Below the pieces are notes generated by a model that was not told the origin of the DNA, made no database searches, and was given only the letters and a program-made list of their open reading frames with translations. A stretch of 64,000 nt of DNA, taken from Marinomonas atlantica (GTDB lineage: Bacteria; Pseudomonadota; Gammaproteobacteria; Pseudomonadales; Marinomonadaceae). The DNA lies in NCBI RefSeq assembly GCF_001639725.1, contig NZ_LTAW01000003.1:310001-374000 (forward strand), given 5' to 3'. Both the position numbers and the translations under genes were made by a program. Below are positions 53,908 to 64,000 of this stretch, piece after piece (positions within the stretch are counted from its first letter, which is position 1; each line of letters begins with the position of its first letter).

Positions 53908-55680
53908 ATGGCGAATATTCGTACTATTTCTTTTGATGCCATTGTAGTGGGCGGCGGCGGCGCAGGTATGCGTGCTGCACTTCAGTTAACAGAGTCTGGT
54001 TTGAATACCGCATGTGTAACAAAAGTATTCCCAACACGATCTCACACCGTATCAGCACAGGGTGGTATCACTTGTGCCATCGCAAGTGAAGATCCAAACG
54101 ATGATTGGCGCTGGCACATGTATGACACCGTAAAAGGGTCAGACTATATTGGTGACCAAGACGCTATTGAATATATGTGTTCTGTTGGTCCACAAGCTGT
54201 ATTTGAGCTTGAACACATGGGTTTGCCTTTCTCTCGTAAAGAGAATGGACGTATCTACCAGCGCCCTTTTGGTGGCCAGTCTAAAGACTTTGGTAAAGGT
54301 GGTCAGGCCGCTCGTACATGTGCTGCAGCTGACCGTACAGGTCATGCGCTTTTACATACGCTTTATCAAGCTAACTTGAAAGGTGGTACAACGTTCCTAA
54401 ACGAGTGGTACGCTGTCGATCTTGTTAAAAATGCTGATGACGCAGTGGTAGGTGTTGTTGCGATTTGTGTGGAAACGGGTGAAACGGTCTACCTAAAAGC
54501 CAAGGCAACAGTTATGGCAACTGGTGGTGCAGGTCGTATTTACCAATCTACAACCAATGCGCACATCAATACTGGTGATGGTGTTGGCATGGCACTTCGT
54601 GCTGGCTTCCCAATGCAAGATATGGAAATGTGGCAGTTCCACCCAACCGGTATTTATGGTGCTGGTACGCTTGTAACAGAAGGCTGTCGTGGTGAAGGTG
54701 GTTACCTAATTAATAAAGACGGCGAACGTTTCATGGAGCGTTATGCGCCAAACGCAAAAGATCTTGCGGGTCGTGATGTTGTTGCCCGTTCAATGATTCT
54801 AGAAATTCTTGAAGGCCGTGGTTGTGGCGAAAATGGCGATCACGTTCTTCTTAAGCTTGATCATCTTGGTGAAGAAACACTTAATAAACGTCTGCCAGGT
54901 ATCCTAGAGCTATCACGTACGTTCGCGCATGTGGACCCAGTGAAAGAGCCTATTCCTGTTATTCCAACGTGTCATTACATGATGGGCGGTATTCCAACGA
55001 ATATTGGTGGCCAAGCTATCAAGCAAACTCAGACTGGCGAAGATATTATCATTCCAGGTCTATATGCTTGTGGTGAAGTGGCGTGCGTATCGGTGCATGG
55101 TTCCAACCGCCTAGGTGGTAACTCGCTACTTGATTTAGTGGTGTTTGGCCGTGCAGTAGGTTTGCAGGTTAAGAAGTCTCTTGATGAAGGCTTCGAATCT
55201 ATGGATGCAAGTGATACAGATGTTAAAGATGCAATGGCACGTCTAGAGCGTTTGAATAACAGCTCTGGTGGCGAAAGTGTTGCTAAGGTACGCGACGATC
55301 TTCAGAAAACGATGCAGCTTTACTTCGGCGTTTTCCGCGAAGGTGATTCGATGCAGAAAGGCCTTGAACAGCTTAAAGAGTTGCGTAAACGCGTTGAGAA
55401 TCTACATCTAGAAGATAAGAGTCAAGCCTTCAATACTGCTCGTATTGAAGCATTGGAGCTTGAGAACTTGTTGGAAGTGGCAGAAGCAACAGCGATTCCT
55501 GCGGAATTCCGTAAAGAAAGCCGCGGTGCGCATGCTCGTAATGACTTCACTGAACGTGACGACGAAAACTGGTTGAAACACTCTTTGTATCACCCAACTG
55601 ATAAGAAAGTAACCCAGCGTGATGTGAACTTTGCGCCTAAGACAATGGATGCTTTCCCACCTAAAGTTCGTTCATACTAA
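53908..55680 (+). CDS. sdhA: Succinate dehydrogenase flavoprotein subunit
   Basis: Oxidises succinate to fumarate with covalently bound FAD. 590 residues. FAD loop VVGGGGAGM at 13-21, the covalent-FAD His46 in [10 protein letters not shown], and the catalytic [14 protein letters not shown]rg region late in the chain; the capping-domain Arg in [13 protein letters not shown] is also intact. Three bases after sdhD. Confidence 0.98.
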   Translation: MANIRTISFDAIVVGGGGAGMRAALQLTESGLNTACVTKVFPTRSHTVSAQGGITCAIASEDPNDDWRWHMYDTVKGSDYIGDQDAIEYMCSVGPQAVFELEHMGLPFSRKENGRIYQRPFGGQSKDFGKGGQAARTCAAADRTGHALLHTLYQANLKGGTTFLNEWYAVDLVKNADDAVVGVVAICVETGETVYLKAKATVMATGGAGRIYQSTTNAHINTGDGVGMALRAGFPMQDMEMWQFHPTGIYGAGTLVTEGCRGEGGYLINKDGERFMERYAPNAKDLAGRDVVARSMILEILEGRGCGENGDHVLLKLDHLGEETLNKRLPGILELSRTFAHVDPVKEPIPVIPTCHYMMGGIPTNIGGQAIKQTQTGEDIIIPGLYACGEVACVSVHGSNRLGGNSLLDLVVFGRAVGLQVKKSLDEGFESMDASDTDVKDAMARLERLNNSSGGESVAKVRDDLQKTMQLYFGVFREGDSMQKGLEQLKELRKRVENLHLEDKSQAFNTARIEALELENLLEVAEATAIPAEFRKESRGAHARNDFTERDDENWLKHSLYHPTDKKVTQRDVNFAPKTMDAFPPKVRSY

Positions 55681-55692
55681 GGAGTTATGTCA

Positions 55693-56397
55693 ATGTTAGT
55701 TAGTATCTATCGTTACAATCCTGAGAAGGACGATGCGCCTTATATGCAGGATTTTGAAATCGAGTTACCAGCAGGCAAAGACCTGATGGTGCTTGACGTG
55801 CTTAACCTGTTGAAAGCACAAGATCCAAGTATCTCTTATCGACGTTCATGTCGTGAGGGTGTGTGTGGCTCGGATGGTATGAATATGTCAGGCAAAAATG
55901 GTCTTGCATGTATTACTCCAGTTTCGGCTGCAGCGAAGAACAATAAACTTGTTCTTCGTCCATTGCCTGGTCTGCCAGTTGTACGCGACTTAGTGGTCGA
56001 TATGGGGCAGTTCTACAAGCAGTACGAAAAAATCAAACCATTTTTGATTAACGAGACGCCTGCACCTGCGATTGAGCGTTTACAGAGTCCTGAAGAGCGT
56101 GAGAAGCTGGATGGGCTTTACGAGTGTATATTGTGTGCATGTTGTTCGACTGCTTGTCCATCTTTTTGGTGGAACCCTGATAAGTTTGTAGGGCCGTCGG
56201 GCTTGCTCCAAGCTTATCGTTTTCTAGCAGACAGCCGTGATACAGCAACACAAGATCGTTTAAGTGAGCTTGATGATCCTTTTAGTGTATTCCGTTGTCA
56301 TGGCATCATGAACTGTGTCAATGTTTGTCCAAAAGGTTTGAACCCAACAAAAGCGATTGGTCACATTCGTACTATGTTGGTTCAGCGGGCAACATAA
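55693..56397 (+). CDS. sdhB: Succinate dehydrogenase iron-sulfur subunit
   Basis: Electron-transfer subunit with three clusters. 234 residues from ATG 55693, which has GGAG 8 bases before; MLVSIYRYNPEKDDAP aligns with family starts. [2Fe-2S] ligands CREGVCGSDG, [4Fe-4S] CILCACCSTACP, and [3Fe-4S] CHGIMNCVNVCPKG are complete. End of the sdh operon; hairpins follow. Confidence 0.97.
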   Translation: MLVSIYRYNPEKDDAPYMQDFEIELPAGKDLMVLDVLNLLKAQDPSISYRRSCREGVCGSDGMNMSGKNGLACITPVSAAAKNNKLVLRPLPGLPVVRDLVVDMGQFYKQYEKIKPFLINETPAPAIERLQSPEEREKLDGLYECILCACCSTACPSFWWNPDKFVGPSGLLQAYRFLADSRDTATQDRLSELDDPFSVFRCHGIMNCVNVCPKGLNPTKAIGHIRTMLVQRAT

Positions 56398-56747
56398 GAG
56401 AAACAGATCAGCATAACCTAGTTTTTGTTATGCTTAGGGTGGCTTTTTAAGCCACCCTTCCGATGTTCTTAAAAGCAACGTTAAGAGCACAGTCTTTAAA
56501 TTTATAAGTTGCAAAGAATTTAGTTTTTCATAGCAGATGTATTTCTGGATATGAAAAAGCACCAAATAGTCCCATTTATTACTAAAATAGTAATGCACCC
56601 GTGCTTTAGAATAGGGCTGTTTTAGTGCAGTTAGGCAAAAGTAAATAATAAGCTGGCGGTTACTTTTTGGTAGCCAAAAACCAGAAAAAATATAAGAGTT
56701 ATCGCAAATTGGCGATAGCTGGCTCGAACATAAAAGGGTGATCGAGA
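56398..56747 (+). other. sdhB-sucA intergenic region with tandem hairpins
   Basis: 350 bases without a gene. Two hairpins follow sdhB: GCATAAC/GTTATGC (56411-56433) and the strong AGGGTGGCTT-TTT-AAGCCACCCT (56436-56458); neither has a T-run, so partial termination or RNA processing is likely. Further on is a palindrome ATTACTA-AAA-TAGTAAT (56578-56594), a possible operator near the sucA promoter, which I cannot place with confidence. Confidence 0.55.
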
Positions 56748-59585
56748 ATGCATGAAAGTTTGATGGAGTTGCTATGGAGCACTTCTCACTTTTCAGGGGG
56801 TAACCTTGAATATGTTGAGGGGCTGTTTGAGAGCTACTTAGTTGACCCCAACTCAGTATCGGAAGAATGGCGGAAATGTTTTGATCAGTTGCCGAGAGTT
56901 AGCGAAGCGCAGTCAACAGATCTTCCTCACTCTGTTATTCAACAACAATTCTTAGAACTTGGTAAAAACAAGTTCCGCAACATGCCTGTTTCCTCAGGTG
57001 TCGCAGCTAGCTCAGAACATGAGCAAAAGCAAATCAACGTACTTCAACTTATTAACGCTTACCGCGTACGAGGTCATCAACACTCAAACTTAGATCCACT
57101 TGATCTAATTAAACGAGATAAAGTTGCTGATCTTGATCTGGGCTACCATCAATTAACTGGTGCAGATCTAGATACAACGTTCAATACCGGCTCTCTATTT
57201 TTCAATCAAGAAAGCATGCCGCTTAAAGATATGGTTGCTGAGCTTGAGAAAACTTACTGTGGCTCTGTCGGCTACGAATTCATGCATATTGTTGATACCC
57301 AAGAAAAAGCTTGGTTGCAACAGCGCGTGGAGTCAGTTCGATCTCGTCCAGAGTATTCTGAAGAGACCCGCAAAGCATTGCTTGAGCGTTTAACTGCGGC
57401 AGAAGGTCTTGAAAAATACCTTGCAAGTCGTTATCCAGGCGCTAAACGTTTTGGTTTGGAAGGTGGCGAAAGCTTAATTCCAATGGTGAATGAGTTAATT
57501 CAACGTTCCGGCGCACTGGGTGCAAAAGAAGTTGTGATTGGCATGGCTCACCGTGGCCGTCTAAACGTACTGGTTAATACACTTGGTAAGAACCCTAAAG
57601 ATTTGTTTGATGAGTTTGAAGGTAAAAAACTTGTTAACACGTCTGGTGATGTTAAATACCACCAAGGTTTTTCTTCAAATGTGATGACGGCGGGTGGTGA
57701 AGTTCACACCGTATTGGCGTTCAACCCATCTCACCTTGAGATCGTTTCGCCAGTAGTGGAAGGCTCGGTACGTGCGCGTCAGGATCGTCGTAAAGATAAA
57801 ACGGGTAAAACAGTTGTACCTATCTCTATTCATGGCGATGCGGCCTTTGCTGGTCAAGGCGTGGTGATGGAGACATTCCAGATGTCTCAAACACGTGCTT
57901 ACCGCACGGGCGGTACAGTACATATCGTTATCAACAACCAAGTTGGTTTTACAACGAACCGCCAAGAAGACTCGCGCTCAACTGAATACGCTACAGATGT
58001 TGCGAAAATGATTCAGGCGCCGATCTTACACGTAAATGGCGATGATCCAGAGGCTGTGCTGTTTGTCACTCAGCTTGCATTGGATTACCGTTACGAGTTT
58101 GGTCGTGATGTTGTGATTGACATGGTTTGTTACCGCCGCCGTGGTCATAACGAGACAGATGAGCCGTCTGGTACTCAGCCATTAATGTACAAAGTCATCA
58201 ATAAAATGAAGACGACTCGTACTAAATATGCTGAATACTTAATTGAGAAAAAAGTGGTTACGGAAGCAGAAGCTGATGAGCTAGTCAGTGAAAACCGTGA
58301 AGACTTAGACAACGCGCGTCATGTGGCCAAAAGCTTAGTTCTTGAGCCTAAGTTAGAGCTTTTTGTCGATTGGAAGCCATACCTAGGTGTGGAATGGACT
58401 GATGCGGGTGATACCTCTTATCCGTTGGCTCAGTTGCAAGAAGTGGCTAAGAAAACCACGTCTGTTCCAGATGGTATTGTGGTTCAGCGTCAAGTTATGA
58501 AGATCTATGAAGATCGCGATAAAATGACCGCTGGTGCAATGCCTCTTAACTGGGGATATGCAGAAACATTAGCTTTTGCAACGTTGTTGGAGCAAGGCTA
58601 CCCAATTCGTATTACGGGGCAAGACTCAGGTCGTGGCACGTTCTCTCATCGTCATGCGGTTGTCCACAGCCAAAAAGATGGCAGCACTTACATTCCACTT
58701 AAGCATATATCAGAAGATCAGCCTACATTAGACTTGTACGATTCATACTTGTCTGAAGAAGCGGTACTGGCTTTTGAATATGGATACTCAACGACTTCAC
58801 CTAATGGTTTGGTTGTTTGGGAAGCTCAATTTGGTGATTTCGCTAACGGTGCGCAGGTTGTTATTGATCAGTTCATCACGAGTGGTGAGCATAAGTGGGG
58901 CCGCTTATGTGGCTTAACCATGTTGTTGCCGCATGGCTATGAAGGTCAAGGACCAGAGCATTCATCTGCTCGTCTTGAGCGTTTCATGCAAATGTGTGCA
59001 GAGTACAACATTCAGGTATGTGTACCGACAACACCGTCGCAGATCTTCCATATCTTGCGTCGTCAGGCGATTCGTCCGATGCGTCGTCCATTAATTATCA
59101 TGTCTCCGAAGAGTTTATTGCGTCACAAGCAAGCAATTTCGACTTTAGAAGACTTGTCTGAAGGCAGCTTCAAAACGGTATTACCAGAATCAGCGGATAA
59201 TATTCAGCCTGAGAATGTTAAGCGTTTGGTGATCTGTAGCGGTAAGGTTTATTACGACCTTTACAACCGTCGCGAAGAGTTGGCCAAGGATGATGTGGCA
59301 ATCATTCGTCTTGAGCAATTGTACCCATTCCCATATGCAGATTTTGAAGCTGTGTTGGAACCGTACAAAAATGTTGAAGAGCTGATTTGGTGTCAAGAAG
59401 AACCTAAGAACCAAGGTGCTTGGCATGCAAACCGCCACCGTATGAGCCGTGTATTAGAGAAGCTATATCCAGACGTTAAGATTCGCTTCGCTGGACGTAT
59501 ATCTTCTGCAGCACCTGCAGCAGGTTACATGTCTGTACACGTTGAAGAACAAGAAGCGCTGGTTAACGACGCGATTGTCGGCTAG
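56748..59585 (+). CDS. sucA: 2-oxoglutarate dehydrogenase E1 component
   Basis: Thiamine-diphosphate decarboxylase of the 2-oxoglutarate dehydrogenase complex. 945 residues. N-terminal SucB-binding segment SHFSGGNLEYVEGLFESYLVD-like (about residues 12-32), IGMAHRGRLNVLVNTLGK, thiamine-binding GDAAFAGQGVVMETFQMSQ (near 355-373) and the transketolase-like C-terminal half with RGTFSHRHA. RBS GGGTGATCGAG. 31 bases before sucB. Confidence 0.97.
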   Translation: MHESLMELLWSTSHFSGGNLEYVEGLFESYLVDPNSVSEEWRKCFDQLPRVSEAQSTDLPHSVIQQQFLELGKNKFRNMPVSSGVAASSEHEQKQINVLQLINAYRVRGHQHSNLDPLDLIKRDKVADLDLGYHQLTGADLDTTFNTGSLFFNQESMPLKDMVAELEKTYCGSVGYEFMHIVDTQEKAWLQQRVESVRSRPEYSEETRKALLERLTAAEGLEKYLASRYPGAKRFGLEGGESLIPMVNELIQRSGALGAKEVVIGMAHRGRLNVLVNTLGKNPKDLFDEFEGKKLVNTSGDVKYHQGFSSNVMTAGGEVHTVLAFNPSHLEIVSPVVEGSVRARQDRRKDKTGKTVVPISIHGDAAFAGQGVVMETFQMSQTRAYRTGGTVHIVINNQVGFTTNRQEDSRSTEYATDVAKMIQAPILHVNGDDPEAVLFVTQLALDYRYEFGRDVVIDMVCYRRRGHNETDEPSGTQPLMYKVINKMKTTRTKYAEYLIEKKVVTEAEADELVSENREDLDNARHVAKSLVLEPKLELFVDWKPYLGVEWTDAGDTSYPLAQLQEVAKKTTSVPDGIVVQRQVMKIYEDRDKMTAGAMPLNWGYAETLAFATLLEQGYPIRITGQDSGRGTFSHRHAVVHSQKDGSTYIPLKHISEDQPTLDLYDSYLSEEAVLAFEYGYSTTSPNGLVVWEAQFGDFANGAQVVIDQFITSGEHKWGRLCGLTMLLPHGYEGQGPEHSSARLERFMQMCAEYNIQVCVPTTPSQIFHILRRQAIRPMRRPLIIMSPKSLLRHKQAISTLEDLSEGSFKTVLPESADNIQPENVKRLVICSGKVYYDLYNRREELAKDDVAIIRLEQLYPFPYADFEAVLEPYKNVEELIWCQEEPKNQGAWHANRHRMSRVLEKLYPDVKIRFAGRISSAAPAAGYMSVHVEEQEALVNDAIVG

Positions 59586-59616
59586 CAACACTGCCTGTCA
59601 GAGATAAGGGTAAAAA

Positions 59617-61164
59617 ATGAGTATTGAAATTAAAGCACCTACTTTTCCAGAATCTGTAGCAGATGGCACTGTCGCTACATGGTACAAACAACCAGGTGAA
59701 GCGTGTAAACGTGATGAGCACATCGTTGATATTGAAACTGATAAAGTGGTTTTAGAAGTTGTTGCTCCTGCTGATGGTGTGTTGAAGGAAGTTCTTAAAG
59801 CTGAAGGCGATATCGTATTGAGCGCAGAAGTTTTAGCAGTGTTTGACTCTGGCGCATCTGCGTCCGATGCACCGAAAGAATCAGAGCCGGAAAAAACAGA
59901 AGCTAAAGAAAATAAATCAGAAGCTCCTGCAAGCGCGGCTTCTGAAACAGTTGACGTAAAAGCACCTGTTTTCCCAGAGTCTGTTGCAGATGGTACGGTC
60001 GCTGCTTGGCATAAACAGCCAGGTGAAGCATGTAAGCGTGATGAGCATATTGTCGATATTGAAACCGATAAGGTTGTGCTTGAAGTGGTTGCACCAGCTG
60101 ATGGTGTTATTGCAGACATCCTTAAAGCTGAAGGCGAGACTGTTTTAAGCTCTGAAGTCCTTGCTAAGTTTGCTGTTGGTGCTTCAGGCGAAGCAGCCTC
60201 TGCACCCGCTGAAAAAGCGGCTGCGTCAGCTGTAGAAGGTGATGAAGATGCTGTTGCAGGTCCTGCTGCGCGCAAAGCACTAGCTGAAGCGGGCTTGACG
60301 GCAGCACAAGTCAAAGGCACAGGTAAAGGCGGACGTATTACGAAAGAAGACGTGGACGCTGCTGCGCAAAATAAATCTGCTACAGCACCTGCTAAAGCTG
60401 CTGCACCAGAGAGTAAAGCAGCTGCTGCTCCTGCAGTAACTGCAGCATTAGGCGAAGAAGGTCGTGTTGAAAAGCGTGTGCCAATGACTCGTCTACGTGC
60501 AACGATTGCTAAGCGTTTGGTGGAAGCTCAGCAAAGTGCAGCCATGCTTACAACGTACAACGAAGTAAACATGGGTCCTGTTATGGAGCTGCGTAGCAAG
60601 TATAAAGACTTGTTCCAAAAGACTCATAATGGTACGAAACTTGGCTTTATGTCTTTCTTCGTGAAAGCAGCTACAGAAGCTTTAAAACGTTTCCCTGCAG
60701 TCAATGCTTCAATTGATGGCAACGACATGGTTTACCATGGTTACCAAGATATCGGTGTTGCGGTATCTACTAATCGTGGTTTGATGGTACCAGTGCTTCG
60801 TAACACTGAAGCAATGGGTCTTGCAGACATCGAGTCTAATATCATGGACTTCGCTGTACGTGGCCGTGACGGTAAGCTTGGTATGGATGACATGCAAGGT
60901 GGTACGTTTACCATCACAAATGGCGGGATTTTCGGCTCGCTAATGTCGACACCAATTATCAATCCACCTCAAACAGCGATCTTGGGTATGCACAAAATCC
61001 AAGAGCGCCCAATGGCGGTGAATGGTCAGGTTGTCATTCAGCCTATGATGTACCTAGCGTTGTCATACGATCACCGTATGATCGACGGTAAAGAAGCGGT
61101 GCAATTCCTTGTTACCATCAAGGACTTATTAGAAGATCCAGCACGTCTACTGCTTGAAATCTAA
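59617..61164 (+). CDS. sucB: Dihydrolipoamide succinyltransferase with two lipoyl domains
   Basis: E2 core of the 2-oxoglutarate dehydrogenase complex. 515 residues, about 110 more than E. coli SucB, because there are two lipoyl domains: residues about 3-77 (lipoyl Lys43 in [11 protein letters not shown]) and 112-186 (Lys152 in the same motif), about 85% identical in protein but diverged at silent sites. Then an Ala/Glu-rich linker, the E1/E3-binding domain (about 213-248, [13 protein letters not shown]) and the catalytic domain with His486 and Asp490 (SYDHRMIDG). Lipoylated by LipB/LipA. Confidence 0.95.
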   Translation: MSIEIKAPTFPESVADGTVATWYKQPGEACKRDEHIVDIETDKVVLEVVAPADGVLKEVLKAEGDIVLSAEVLAVFDSGASASDAPKESEPEKTEAKENKSEAPASAASETVDVKAPVFPESVADGTVAAWHKQPGEACKRDEHIVDIETDKVVLEVVAPADGVIADILKAEGETVLSSEVLAKFAVGASGEAASAPAEKAAASAVEGDEDAVAGPAARKALAEAGLTAAQVKGTGKGGRITKEDVDAAAQNKSATAPAKAAAPESKAAAAPAVTAALGEEGRVEKRVPMTRLRATIAKRLVEAQQSAAMLTTYNEVNMGPVMELRSKYKDLFQKTHNGTKLGFMSFFVKAATEALKRFPAVNASIDGNDMVYHGYQDIGVAVSTNRGLMVPVLRNTEAMGLADIESNIMDFAVRGRDGKLGMDDMQGGTFTITNGGIFGSLMSTPIINPPQTAILGMHKIQERPMAVNGQVVIQPMMYLALSYDHRMIDGKEAVQFLVTIKDLLEDPARLLLEI

Positions 61165-61199
61165 GTAATTGCACCCACTTCTGTGGATATGAGTAAAAC

Positions 61200-62685
<1,486 letters not shown>

Positions 62686-62695
62686 AAAATTCGAT

Positions 62696-62728
62696 TTGCC
62701 GGCCTCGAGCCGGCAATTTCTGTCTTAG
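62696..62728 (+). other. lpd-sucC intergenic hairpins
   Basis: TTGCCGGC-CTCGA-GCCGGCAA (62696-62716) followed by a small hairpin around CTGTC/GACAG; only a short T-run (TTT). May act as a weak terminator before sucCD or as a processing site. Confidence 0.4.
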
Positions 62729-62773
62729 TAGGACAGAGCTTATGTCAATCATTAAGATGAGCGGAAGAATCAA

Positions 62774-63940
62774 ATGAACCTACATGAATATCAGGCGAAA
62801 CAGCTTTTTGCTGAATATGGCCTGCCAGTATCTACAGGGTACGCAGTAGACACGCCGGAAGAGGCAGTAGAAGCAGCGAAGAAAATTGGTGGTGATAAGT
62901 GGGTTGTTAAAGCTCAGGTACACGCTGGTGGTCGCGGTAAAGCAGGTGGTGTAAAGCTTGTTGATTCTTTAGATGAAGTAAAAGAATTTGCAGCAAACTG
63001 GCTAGGTAAAAATCTAGTCACTTATCAAACTGACGAAAATGGTCAGCCAGTTGCTAAGATCCTAGTTGAGTCTTGTACAGACATCGCTAATGAGTTGTAC
63101 CTAGGTGCAGTTGTAGACCGTTCTACTCGTCGCGTCGTTTTCATGGCCTCTACTGAAGGTGGTGTGGAAATTGAGAAAGTTGCCGAGGAAACGCCTGAGC
63201 TGATTCACAAAGCTGAGATCGATCCGCTAGTTGGCGCACAACCATACCAAGCGCGTGAAATGGCATTCAAAATGGGTCTTAACCCGACTCAAATCAAGCA
63301 GTTCACTAAGATCTTCCTTGGTTTATCGCAAATGTTCCATGATCACGACTTCGCGCTACTAGAAATTAACCCTCTAGTGATTACAGACGAAGGCAATCTT
63401 CACTGTCTAGATGGCAAAATTAACATCGACAGTAACGCCGTTTACCGTCAGAAGAAAATGCAAGAGTTTCATGATCCGTCTCAAGAAGATGAGCGTGAAG
63501 CCCATGCAGCACAGTGGGAACTTAACTACGTGGCTCTAGATGGTAACGTTGGTTGCATGGTTAACGGTGCAGGCCTAGCGATGGGTACAATGGACATCGT
63601 AAACCTACATGGTGGCAAGCCAGCTAACTTCCTTGACGTTGGTGGCGGTGCAACTAAAGAACGCGTTGCAGAAGCGTTTAAAATTATTCTTTCTGACAGC
63701 AATGTTAAAGCGGTATTGGTTAACATCTTCGGTGGCATCGTTCGTTGTGACATGATCGCAGAAGGCATCATTGGTGCGGTTGAACAGGTAGGCGTAGAAG
63801 TTCCTGTTGTTGTACGTCTAGAAGGTACTAACGCAGAGAAAGGCCGTGAGGTTCTTGCGAACTCTGGTCTAGACATCATCGCTGCAACAAGTCTTAAAGA
63901 CGCAGCTGAACAAGTTGTTAAAGCTGCGGAGGGCAAATAA
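62774..63940 (+). CDS. sucC: Succinyl-CoA synthetase beta subunit
   Basis: ATP-grasp subunit of succinyl-CoA synthetase. 388 residues, the family length. [20 protein letters not shown] start, [18 protein letters not shown] nucleotide loop and [13 protein letters not shown]oA/phosphate-site block. GGAAG upstream of ATG. sucD starts 2 bases later. Confidence 0.98.
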   Translation: MNLHEYQAKQLFAEYGLPVSTGYAVDTPEEAVEAAKKIGGDKWVVKAQVHAGGRGKAGGVKLVDSLDEVKEFAANWLGKNLVTYQTDENGQPVAKILVESCTDIANELYLGAVVDRSTRRVVFMASTEGGVEIEKVAEETPELIHKAEIDPLVGAQPYQAREMAFKMGLNPTQIKQFTKIFLGLSQMFHDHDFALLEINPLVITDEGNLHCLDGKINIDSNAVYRQKKMQEFHDPSQEDEREAHAAQWELNYVALDGNVGCMVNGAGLAMGTMDIVNLHGGKPANFLDVGGGATKERVAEAFKIILSDSNVKAVLVNIFGGIVRCDMIAEGIIGAVEQVGVEVPVVVRLEGTNAEKGREVLANSGLDIIAATSLKDAAEQVVKAAEGK

Positions 63941-63942
63941 TA

Positions 63943-64000
63943 ATGTCTGTTTTAATTAACAAAGATACTAAAGTAATCTGTCAAGGTTTCACTGGCGGCC
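63943..64000 (+). CDS. sucD: Succinyl-CoA synthetase alpha subunit, 5' end only
   Basis: Starts 2 bases after sucC with GGAGGG upstream. The 19 visible residues MSVLINKDTKVICQGFTGG match the start of SucD, including the CoA-binding QGFTGG turn. The gene continues beyond the window. Confidence 0.93.
   Translation, partial: MSVLINKDTKVICQGFTGG

Noticed and set aside
59598..60320. 240-codon minus-strand ORF, rich in Ala and Ser
   Set aside because: Antisense to the lipoyl and linker region of sucB; its repeat structure simply mirrors the duplicated lipoyl domains and no ribosome site is evident.

Overview
The window is a chromosomal core-genome segment of a gammaproteobacterium. Moderate base composition (below 50% GC by eye), the order gyrA-serC-pheA-tyrA/aroA-cmk-rpsA, the order rsfS-rlmH-mrdA-rodA-mltB-rlpA-dacA-lipB-lipA, and Pseudomonas-like SdhC, SdhD and SdhB proteins point to the Oceanospirillales/Pseudomonadales side, most like Marinomonas. 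This is inferred from synteny and protein character, not from a database search. I see no rRNA, tRNA, CRISPR array, prophage or insertion sequence.

Layout. 1-7.2 kb: a truncated glycosyltransferase, fabV, an unknown exported protein, a periplasmic pitrilysin-type protease, and yciK-ubiG. 7.5-17.3 kb: gyrA, the aromatic amino acid block (serC, pheA, tyrA-aroA fusion), cmk, and rpsA with a structured leader. 17.4-29.4 kb: a small unknown gene and trmO, then a long run from proA and nadD through rsfS, rlmH, the rod-shape and peptidoglycan genes, dacA and ybeD to lipoate synthesis (lipB, lipA). 29.4-35.7 kb: a short minus-strand transcript candidate with a PqqA-like micro-ORF, an ABM-GNAT fusion, a cupin-like protein, parC, two complementary bacterioferritin subunits, Fur-controlled bfd, and a DsbA-family protein. 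35.7-46.7 kb: a Tag-like protein, then the apparent operon pdxJ-tapT-DUF1244-lapG-lapD, a small unknown gene, a LapB/LapC type I secretion pair and a LuxR regulator. 46.7-51.3 kb: mobA, DUF3108, purN-purM, DUF2066 and a small CxxC protein. 51.3-64 kb: the TCA supercluster gltA (divergent), sdhCDAB, sucAB-lpd and sucC-sucD (cut by the window edge).

How it works together. The 53-64 kb block supplies contiguous TCA steps from succinyl-CoA synthesis to fumarate, with citrate synthase divergent. LipB and LipA can lipoylate SucB, which here carries two lipoyl domains. LapG and LapD form the c-di-GMP-controlled periplasmic proteolysis switch for a large adhesin that LapB/LapC would export; the adhesin and the outer-membrane channel are not in the window. 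The bacterioferritin pair and Bfd form an iron storage and release module.

Most notable: (1) the AroA half of the TyrA-AroA fusion is intact in frame but has lost nearly all EPSP-synthase catalytic residues; (2) an orphan 32-codon ORF with a PqqA-like GxEVxxY core and its own terminator; (3) a LapB-type exporter with a ~380-residue disordered N-terminal extension; (4) a Bacteroidetes-type PdxJ heading the lapG-lapD operon.
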